A stretch of DNA of 5,416 nucleotides from Bacteroidales bacterium (lineage in GTDB: Bacteria > Bacteroidota > Bacteroidia > Bacteroidales > NBLH01), in assembly GCA_026988445.1 (NCBI GenBank), contig JALSLF010000001.1, forward strand, positions 1 through 5,416, in the 5' to 3' direction. The first letter of the stretch is position 1. Every line of letters starts with the position of its first letter. Both the position numbers and the translations under genes were made by a program. The notes beneath the pieces were generated by a model. It had not been told where the DNA came from, ran no database searches, and worked only from the letters and a program-made list of their open reading frames with translations. Of the stretch, positions 1 to 5,416 are shown piece after piece.

Positions 1-461
1 CTAATGCAAATCATTACTATGTATTTAAAAAAAATGATTTTGAGCTAAACCCAGGAGTATTGGAAAGTTTGCAACGAATAGTTAAAAACGGATATTCATT
101 AATTATAATATCCAATCAGGGTGGAATATCAAAAGGGATATATACTAAAAAAGATTTAGAAAATTTAGATAAGTATATGCTAGATTTGTTTGATAAATCA
201 AATATCCAAATTACAGAAAGCTATTATTGCCCGCATCATTCGGATATTGAAAAATGTATTTGCCGAAAACCGGAATCTTTACTGATAGAAAAGGCTGTAG
301 CTAAATACAAAATCGACAAAGAAAGCTCAATAATGATTGGAGATTCAGACAGAGACATACAAGCAGCAAAAAAAGCCGGAATAAAAGCTTTAAAAGTAAA
401 AGCAAACGCCAATTTATTTGATGAAATTGCAAAAAGTGAGTTTTCTTTTTTAATAGCTTAA
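1..461 (+). CDS. HAD-IIIA phosphatase with zinc loop (GmhB / HisB-N type), 5' partial
   Basis: The frame is open from the left edge (first whole codon at 3) to the TAA at 459-461, giving 152 visible residues. Numbering from that codon, the fragment shows the family core in order: a Pro-Gly-Val turn (17-19), motif II SNQGGI (37-42), a zinc-loop CPHH (76-79) with CIC (85-87), the motif III segment RKP (88-90), and the acidic motif IV GDSDRD (113-118). The catalytic DxDGT motif I must lie just upstream, so only about 10-20 residues are missing. A TTG at 60 is not the start: in-frame residues before it match the family. Known members remove a phosphate from D-glycero-D-manno-heptose 1,7-bisphosphate (LPS heptose synthesis) or from histidinol phosphate, in the cytoplasm, using Mg and a structural zinc. 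The choice between them is open, because the zinc loop is short as in HisB, while a stand-alone protein of this size suits GmhB. The next gene starts 16 bp downstream. Confidence 0.88.
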   Translation, partial: NANHYYVFKKNDFELNPGVLESLQRIVKNGYSLIIISNQGGISKGIYTKKDLENLDKYMLDLFDKSNIQITESYYCPHHSDIEKCICRKPESLLIEKAVAKYKIDKESSIMIGDSDRDIQAAKKAGIKALKVKANANLFDEIAKSEFSFLIA

Positions 462-477
462 AAATCAGCAGAAAAGA

Positions 478-1356
478 ATGAACAAAACACAATATATAAG
501 CTATAACGGACAAATAATTGCAGCTAAAGAATTTGGGATTACCATTAACAACCGTTCTTTTCAATACGGCGATGGTTTGTTTGAAACCATGCATGCCGTG
601 GGTTCGCAAGTTCAGTTTTTTTATGAACATATTGAACGGCTTGTAGAAAGCATGAAAGTACTAAAAATGGAAGTACCCGTACGTTTTACCATTGATACAT
701 TAGGTTTACAAAAAGAAATTTCAAAATTACTCACCAAAAATAAAATTTTTAAAGGCGGAAGAGTCCGCTTAAGCGTTTTCCGCCGTGCAGGTGGTTTGTA
801 CACTCCAAAAACATCCGAAGTCAGTTACATTGTTCAAGCATTGCCTTTAGAGCAAACTTATTATGAGCTAAATACAAAAGGTTATATTATTGATATTTAT
901 GATGAAATCCCAAAACCCGTAAATATTTTATCCGGTATAAAAACAACAAGTTCTTTGCTATATGTAATGGCGGGCATCTACAAAAAAGAAAAAAAATTAG
1001 ATGAATGCCTTCTTATTAATGAAACAGGAAATATAGTTGAAGGAATGAGTTCAAATATTTTTCTGATAAAAGAAGAAAATATTTATACTCCTCCCCTACG
1101 CAGTGGTTGTTTAAACGGTATTATGCGAAAAAAAGTAATTGAATTGGCAAAAATTGAAGGATATACCGTTTTTGACGAAGTTCCTATTAAATTACCCGAT
1201 ATAATGGCTGCCGATGAACTGTTTTTTACCAATGCCATAAATGGTATTCGCTGGGTAATGGGTTTTAAACAAAGACGTTATTTTAATAAAATAACAAAAA
1301 TTTTAAGTCAAAAACTAAACGAAAAAGTTTTTTCAGAATATGGTATAGTTTATTGA
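478..1356 (+). CDS. Aminotransferase class IV (PLP fold-type IV; PabC/IlvE/Dat-like)
   Basis: A complete 292-residue protein, in the usual size range of this family (roughly 270-310). Visible signatures are YGDGLFET (30-37), HIERL with the phosphate-binding Arg54, RVRLSVFR (95-102), the presumed Schiff-base Lys155 in GIKTTSS (153-159), EGMSSNIF (188-195) with Glu188 expected to contact the PLP ring nitrogen, and GCLNGIMR (210-217). All expected catalytic positions are present, so it should be an active, cytoplasmic PLP enzyme. Family members are branched-chain aminotransferase, D-amino-acid aminotransferase and 4-amino-4-deoxychorismate lyase (folate synthesis). The FET form of the N-terminal motif, with His39 rather than the Arg usual in branched-chain enzymes, leans toward the PabC/Dat side, but substrate cannot be settled here. 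The ATG at 478 is chosen because the conserved YNGQ strand begins at residue 9. The leader is purine-rich with no strong Shine-Dalgarno. The gene lies 16 bp after the phosphatase and 59 bp before the permease. Confidence 0.9.
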   Translation: MNKTQYISYNGQIIAAKEFGITINNRSFQYGDGLFETMHAVGSQVQFFYEHIERLVESMKVLKMEVPVRFTIDTLGLQKEISKLLTKNKIFKGGRVRLSVFRRAGGLYTPKTSEVSYIVQALPLEQTYYELNTKGYIIDIYDEIPKPVNILSGIKTTSSLLYVMAGIYKKEKKLDECLLINETGNIVEGMSSNIFLIKEENIYTPPLRSGCLNGIMRKKVIELAKIEGYTVFDEVPIKLPDIMAADELFFTNAINGIRWVMGFKQRRYFNKITKILSQKLNEKVFSEYGIVY

Positions 1357-1415
1357 TAAATCAAGAATAAATTTTAAATTAGCTGCAAATTATATAATTA
1401 CCATACCACTTAAAA
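1357..1415. other. Intergenic gap between aminotransferase and permease genes
   Basis: This 59-bp, very AT-rich gap is the longest non-coding stretch in the window. It holds no GC-rich hairpin followed by a T tract, so no intrinsic terminator is seen. I also see no TAnnTTTG box of the kind known for the Bacteroidota primary sigma factor. Its only visible structure is a 12-bp AT palindrome at 1388-1399. It could carry a weak or unrecognised promoter for the permease, or simply be a spacer within one transcript. Confidence 0.5.
1388..1399. repeat. 12-bp perfect AT-only palindrome upstream of the permease
   Basis: The sequence AATTATATAATT is its own reverse complement and ends 16 bp before the permease ATG. 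The symmetry does not extend outward: both flanking bases are A. Such a position would suit an operator or a -10 region, since it contains TATAAT. In sequence this AT-rich, however, short palindromes are common by chance, and no second copy is seen next to it. Confidence 0.3.
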
Positions 1416-3179
1416 ATGAAAAATGCGCATAAAAAGTTAAACGAACTTTCCGCTACGGCTATTTGTGGGAACGACATTAGTTCATCGGTTTTATACGTTT
1501 CTGCGTTATCTATTGCTTATGCCGGACAATATGCATGGATAACACTACTCATTGTTTCTTTTGTTTTATTCTTGTTTCGGAAAATATATGGTGAAGTAGT
1601 AGGTGCTTTACCTTTAAACGGCGGTGCTTACAATGCTTTACTAAATACTACAAGTAAAGGCATGGCTTCATTTGCAGCTACTTTAACCATCCTTTCTTAT
1701 ATGGCAACGGCTGTTATTTCTGCAAACGAAGCCATACACTATTTGCACCATTTAATTCCTTCAATGCCGGTAATTATAGCCACGATTGTCTTGCTTGGTA
1801 TTTTTGCATTTCTGGTAATTATAGGGATATCCGAATCGGCAAAAGTAGCTATTGGAATTTTTCTGTTTCATCTTGCCTCATTAATTGTTTTAAGTGTTTT
1901 TATCATCATCTATTTATCGCAAAACGGGATATCTGTTTTTATTGAAAATTGGCATTTCCCTGTTTCAAAAGGTGGTATTATGGAAGCTATTTTCTTTGGT
2001 TTTGCTGCATCAATGCTTGGTGTTTCAGGTTTTGAAAGTTCAGCAAATTTTGTTGAAGAACAAAAAAGAGGAGTTTTCCCGAAAACACTAAAAAATATGT
2101 GGGCAATTGTGAGTATCATTAATCCTTTAATGGCGGTTTTCGCACTGGCTCTTTTTACTATCCCGATTCTTCAAAGCGAAAGTTATCAAAATACATTGCT
2201 TATTGAAATGGGCGAACATGTTGGAGGTATTTGGATTGCACGACTGATTGCCATTGATGCATTTTTAGTGCTAAGTGGTGCTGTTTTGACTAGTTATGTT
2301 GGCGTTTCCGGTTTATTGGAACGAATGACACTCGATAGAATTATGCCTCCTTTTTTCTTGAAAAAGAATAAAAAAGGAAGTTCGTACCGTATTATTTTAA
2401 TGTTTTTTATTTTGTCGGTTTCCGTGCTTTTGCTTACCAAAGGGAACGTAAAATTATTAGCCGGAGTATATACCATATCCTTTCTTTCGGTTATGGCACT
2501 CTTTGGTATCGGTAATATTTTACTGAAAGTAAAAAGGCAAAAACTGCCCCGTCCCGAGAGGGCTTCATGGATAGCTGTATTGATTGCTATTATTGCGGTA
2601 ATTTTTGCACTTATCGGAAATATTTTAATGAAACCCAAAGACGGGCTTCCAAGCAATTTTACAGTTTTCTTAATTTATTTTATACCCGCAATTCTTTTTG
2701 TAATTGTAATGCTTAACCGAACCATTTTATTAAAACTACTGTTAAATATTTTAGATGCAATTTTTGACCCCATACGGTCCTTCTTCATAAAAACACATAA
2801 ATTAATTCAACAAACTATAAATAAAATAAACAGTCAGGAATTTGTATTTTTCACCAAAGGCGATAGTATAGCTACGCTAAATAAAGTAATGCTTTACATC
2901 TCAAATAATGAACATACTAAAAAATTAAAAATTGTTGTTGTTTTGAAAGAGGGAGAAGAAGTTCCTGAAAAACTTTTACAAGAGATTGATTTTCTTGACA
3001 GAGAGTATCCAAGTATTGATATTGAATTTGTTGTTGAACGTGGTGAATTTACTCCTCAACTTATCCAAAAATTATCAAAAAAATGGAACATCCCTATTAA
3101 TTTTATGTTTATTGGTTCACCCGGAGATAAATTTCCTTATCGTATTGAAGAATTAGGCGGAGTTCGTTTAATTATTTGA
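1416..3179 (+). CDS. APC-superfamily amino acid permease with soluble C-terminal domain
   Basis: A complete 587-residue inner-membrane protein. The N-terminus carries the APC first-helix signature GNDISSSVLYV (18-28), the flexible helix where substrate usually binds. About 12 hydrophobic segments follow, near 22-36, 41-62, 84-106, 117-137, 144-168, 188-207, 228-252, 273-296, 323-341, 347-370, 384-404 and 414-434. The sixth contains GFAAS and GFESSANF (195-212), with the conserved Phe-Glu pair of APC transporters. Proteins of this family import or exchange amino acids or related amines by proton or cation coupling; the actual substrate cannot be read from sequence. After the last helix comes a soluble tail of about 150 residues (435-587): basic and amphipathic at first, then alternating strands and helices, such as KIVVVL (505-510), IEFVV (536-540) and INFMFIG (561-567). 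Ordinary APC permeases of 430-500 residues lack this tail, which is probably cytoplasmic and may be regulatory. The ATG at 1416 is the only suitable start and is preceded by an A-rich leader. Confidence 0.9.
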   Translation: MKNAHKKLNELSATAICGNDISSSVLYVSALSIAYAGQYAWITLLIVSFVLFLFRKIYGEVVGALPLNGGAYNALLNTTSKGMASFAATLTILSYMATAVISANEAIHYLHHLIPSMPVIIATIVLLGIFAFLVIIGISESAKVAIGIFLFHLASLIVLSVFIIIYLSQNGISVFIENWHFPVSKGGIMEAIFFGFAASMLGVSGFESSANFVEEQKRGVFPKTLKNMWAIVSIINPLMAVFALALFTIPILQSESYQNTLLIEMGEHVGGIWIARLIAIDAFLVLSGAVLTSYVGVSGLLERMTLDRIMPPFFLKKNKKGSSYRIILMFFILSVSVLLLTKGNVKLLAGVYTISFLSVMALFGIGNILLKVKRQKLPRPERASWIAVLIAIIAVIFALIGNILMKPKDGLPSNFTVFLIYFIPAILFVIVMLNRTILLKLLLNILDAIFDPIRSFFIKTHKLIQQTINKINSQEFVFFTKGDSIATLNKVMLYISNNEHTKKLKIVVVLKEGEEVPEKLLQEIDFLDREYPSIDIEFVVERGEFTPQLIQKLSKKWNIPINFMFIGSPGDKFPYRIEELGGVRLII

Positions 3180-3209
3180 TTTCATTCTTAATATCTGAAA
3201 TAACAAAAA

Positions 3210-5416
3210 ATGAATTTATCATTAACAAACGAAATATCGGCGAAAGCCTTACAATTTATAAACAATACAAACCGTCATGTTTTCCTTACGGGGAAAGCAG
3301 GCACGGGCAAAACTACTTTTTTAAAAGAAATTACCGGATTAACCCATAAAAAAACCATCGTAGCTGCCCCTACGGGTATTGCTGCAATAAATGCCGGCGG
3401 TGTTACACTGCATTCATTGTTTCAACTCCCTTTCGGTACTTTTATCCCCGATAATTCTTTCCATATTTTAGGTGAAATTAATACCGAAATACACACTCCT
3501 AAAAGCTTGTTGGCAAAACAACAAATGCACAGTAATAAACGTAACTTATTAAAAGAGTTAGAGTTATTGATTATAGATGAAGTAAGCATGTTGCGTGCCG
3601 ATATTTTAGATGCCATTGATGCCGTTTTGCGTCATATTCGCCGAAAAAGACATTTACCTTTTGGCGGCGTTCAGCTTTTGTTTATTGGTGATTTATTTCA
3701 ATTACCACCCGTAGTAAAAGACAATGAATGGCAATATTTAAAAAATTATTACAGCTCTATTTTTTTCTTTGAAGCAAAAGCTTTGCAAAACCATAAGCCG
3801 GTATATATTGAGTTGGAAAAAATTTATCGCCAAACAAATCAAGACTTTATAGATGTTTTAAACAATCTGCGCGAAAACCGTATTGAACAAAAGGATATTG
3901 AAAAACTAAATCAATATTATTATCCTGATTTTAAACCGAAACCCAAAGAAGGCTACGTTTTTTTAACTACGCACAACTACAAAGCCGATAATATAAACCG
4001 CGAAGAGTTACAAAAAATAAAATCGCAACAGTACAACTATCCGGCTCTAATCCGTGGTGATTTTCCGGAATATATGTATCCTTTGGAAGAAATTTTGGAA
4101 TTAAAAGAAGGTGCGCAAATTATGTTTGTTAAAAACGACTATTCAGGCGAAGGACGTTATTTTAACGGAAAAATTGCCACAGTAAGTAAATTGGATAAAA
4201 ACCATATTGAGGTAGATTTGAATGATGGTAGTGAACATATTGTTGTAGAGCCTTATACTTGGGAGCATAAAAAATTTACTTTAAATGCCGAAAGCAATGA
4301 AATTGAAGAAAAAATTGTGGGCGAGTTTAAACAATACCCCATAAAATTAGCTTGGGCAATTACCATACACAAAAGTCAAGGCTTAACTTTTGATAAAGCC
4401 ATAATTGACCTGTCGCGTGCTTTTGCTGCCGGACAAATATACGTAGCACTTTCGCGTCTAACTTCATTAGACGGTTTAATTTTAACGGCTCCCATGAAAT
4501 ATACCGTTCCGCCACAAGCCGATGTGTTAAAAGAGTACATGAAAAGTAAACAATCGCCCGAAGAATTGGAAAAAGCTTTGAAACAAGGTTTAAAAGAATA
4601 CATTGATAATTATGTGCGCGATGCTTTTAACTTTGAACCCTTATTAAGTCAAATAAATTATTACATAAGCGGTTTTGATAGAGGAGAAAAAGCTACTAAA
4701 AAGGATAAATATAAACCTTGGGCTATCGGTTTAAAAGAATTATTATTACCGGCTTACAATGTTTCAAAAAAATTTTTATTGCAAATTGATAAAATTTCAA
4801 AATTAGACAGCGAAATTTATCTTTCGAAACTTTTTGAGCGGGTAAGAGCAGCAAAAGATTATTTTGAACCCATTTTAAAAGATTTCTCTAAAAAAATATC
4901 CTTGCCTATAAATGAATTAAGCAAAGAAAAAAGGGTAAAAAAATACATTACCGAATTAAAAAATTTAGACCGTGTGTTTTTCGGTCAACTTCAAAAAATA
5001 TACAAAGCCGAAGCTTTAATTGATGCTGTTATCAAAAATACCGAACTCACCAAAGAGCAACTAAACAAATTGCAACCCGAAAAACCGGAACTTGAAATTA
5101 AAGAAGAAAAACCGGCAAAACTGAAAGAAAAAAAAGAAAAAAAGCCCAAAACACCAACTCGTGAAATAAGTTTTCAAATGTTTAAAAGCGGTAAAAGCAT
5201 TGAAGAAATAGCCGAAGAACGAAATATTAAAATCAGAACCATAGAAGAGCATTTAATACCTTTTGTTGAAAACGGAGATTTAGATGTTTTTAAGTTTGTA
5301 AGTAAAGAAAAATTGAAAAAAATAAGCGAAGTGCACAAAACTATGGAAAACGATTTTCTTACACCTATAAAAGAACAATTAGGTGATGATTATACATGGG
5401 AAGAAATAAAATTTGC
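3210..5416 (+). CDS. Pif1/RecD-like SF1B DNA helicase with C-terminal HTH, 3' partial
   Basis: The frame runs from the ATG at 3210 to the right edge without a stop: 735 whole codons. Motifs in order are Walker A GKAGTGKT (28-35, Lys34), motif Ia APTGIAA (53-59), Walker B IIDEVSML (121-128), motif III GDLFQLPP (160-167), motif IV YRQ (206-208), a beta-barrel-like stretch with EGAQIMF and YFNGK (about 300-321), motif V THKSQGLTFD, reading HKSQGLTFD at 387-395, and motif VI VALSR (412-416) with the presumed arginine finger Arg416. This set marks an ATP-driven 5'-to-3' DNA helicase of the Pif1/RecD2 group. Such enzymes act at forks, R-loops or G-quadruplexes. The core ends near 430. A mostly helical region of unknown role (about 440-625) follows, then a Lys/Glu/Pro-rich linker (631-650), then an HTH-like segment with GKSIEEIAEERNIKIRTIEE (661-680), resembling the HTH_40 tail of some RecQ and related helicases. 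Probably only the last few dozen residues are missing. It starts 30 bp after the permease; no promoter or terminator is seen between them. Confidence 0.92.
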   Translation, partial: MNLSLTNEISAKALQFINNTNRHVFLTGKAGTGKTTFLKEITGLTHKKTIVAAPTGIAAINAGGVTLHSLFQLPFGTFIPDNSFHILGEINTEIHTPKSLLAKQQMHSNKRNLLKELELLIIDEVSMLRADILDAIDAVLRHIRRKRHLPFGGVQLLFIGDLFQLPPVVKDNEWQYLKNYYSSIFFFEAKALQNHKPVYIELEKIYRQTNQDFIDVLNNLRENRIEQKDIEKLNQYYYPDFKPKPKEGYVFLTTHNYKADNINREELQKIKSQQYNYPALIRGDFPEYMYPLEEILELKEGAQIMFVKNDYSGEGRYFNGKIATVSKLDKNHIEVDLNDGSEHIVVEPYTWEHKKFTLNAESNEIEEKIVGEFKQYPIKLAWAITIHKSQGLTFDKAIIDLSRAFAAGQIYVALSRLTSLDGLILTAPMKYTVPPQADVLKEYMKSKQSPEELEKALKQGLKEYIDNYVRDAFNFEPLLSQINYYISGFDRGEKATKKDKYKPWAIGLKELLLPAYNVSKKFLLQIDKISKLDSEIYLSKLFERVRAAKDYFEPILKDFSKKISLPINELSKEKRVKKYITELKNLDRVFFGQLQKIYKAEALIDAVIKNTELTKEQLNKLQPEKPELEIKEEKPAKLKEKKEKKPKTPTREISFQMFKSGKSIEEIAEERNIKIRTIEEHLIPFVENGDLDVFKFVSKEKLKKISEVHKTMENDFLTPIKEQLGDDYTWEEIKF

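Noticed and set aside
60..461. TTG at 60 as the start of the first gene
   Set aside because: The same frame stays open to the left edge, and the upstream residues (a Tyr-Tyr-Val, then Asn-Pro-Gly) fit the region after motif I of the HAD-IIIA family, so the gene begins outside the window.
301..630. Minus-strand open frame of 109 codons
   Set aside because: It overlaps the ends of two well-supported + strand genes, and its Leu/Phe-rich translation is the expected antisense of Lys/Glu-rich coding sequence.
1894..2119. Small open frames on both strands inside the permease gene
   Set aside because: They lie wholly within an intact gene with strong family motifs and show no recognisable protein features of their own.
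2294..2656. Minus-strand open frame of 120 codons inside the permease gene
   Set aside because: It is antisense to conserved membrane segments 8-11 of the permease, with no start context or motif supporting a real gene.
3180..3209. Possible terminator or promoter between permease and helicase
   Set aside because: The 30-bp gap has no stable inverted repeat, no T tract after a hairpin, and no TAnnTTTG-type box.
5100..5159. Possible simple-sequence repeat in the A-rich tract
   Set aside because: The tract is in frame, has no regular repeat unit, and encodes a Lys/Glu/Pro linker between two domains.
5061..5252. Minus-strand Phe-rich open frame that could look like a small membrane protein
   Set aside because: Its Phe runs are simply the reverse complement of the AAA/GAA codons in the lysine-rich linker of the helicase.

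Overview
The window is an AT-rich stretch with four protein-coding genes, all on the + strand. They are tightly spaced, with gaps of 16, 59 and 30 bp. The first gene is cut by the left edge and the last by the right edge. The sequence suggests a member of the Bacteroidota, possibly Bacteroidales. The reasons are low GC, A-rich leaders without a clear Shine-Dalgarno before each start, and protein types (an APC permease with a soluble tail, a long Pif1-like helicase with a helix-turn-helix tail) that I associate with that phylum. This assignment is inference; there is no rRNA or marker gene to confirm it.

Layout: (1) positions 1-461, the C-terminal part of a zinc-loop HAD phosphatase of the GmhB/HisB-N type. 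(2) 478-1356, a complete fold-type IV PLP enzyme (aminotransferase class IV, related to PabC, IlvE and D-amino-acid aminotransferase). (3) 1416-3179, a complete APC-superfamily amino acid permease with about 12 membrane segments and a soluble C-terminal domain of about 150 residues. (4) 3210 to the right edge, a Pif1/RecD-like SF1B DNA helicase with all main helicase motifs, followed by a long helical region, a lysine-rich linker and a winged-helix/HTH-like tail. Its stop codon lies beyond the window.

The genes may share a transcript, because they are co-directional and no gap holds a convincing terminator or promoter. Their functions do not form an obvious single pathway. Genes 1 to 3 touch sugar-phosphate or amino-acid-type metabolism and transport, while gene 4 acts on DNA. 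There are no RNA genes, insertion sequences, CRISPR arrays, frameshifts or pseudogenes that I can see. This looks like ordinary chromosomal housekeeping sequence. I found no convincing undescribed system; the points worth a second look are substrate assignment of genes 1 and 2, and the accessory C-terminal domains of genes 3 and 4.
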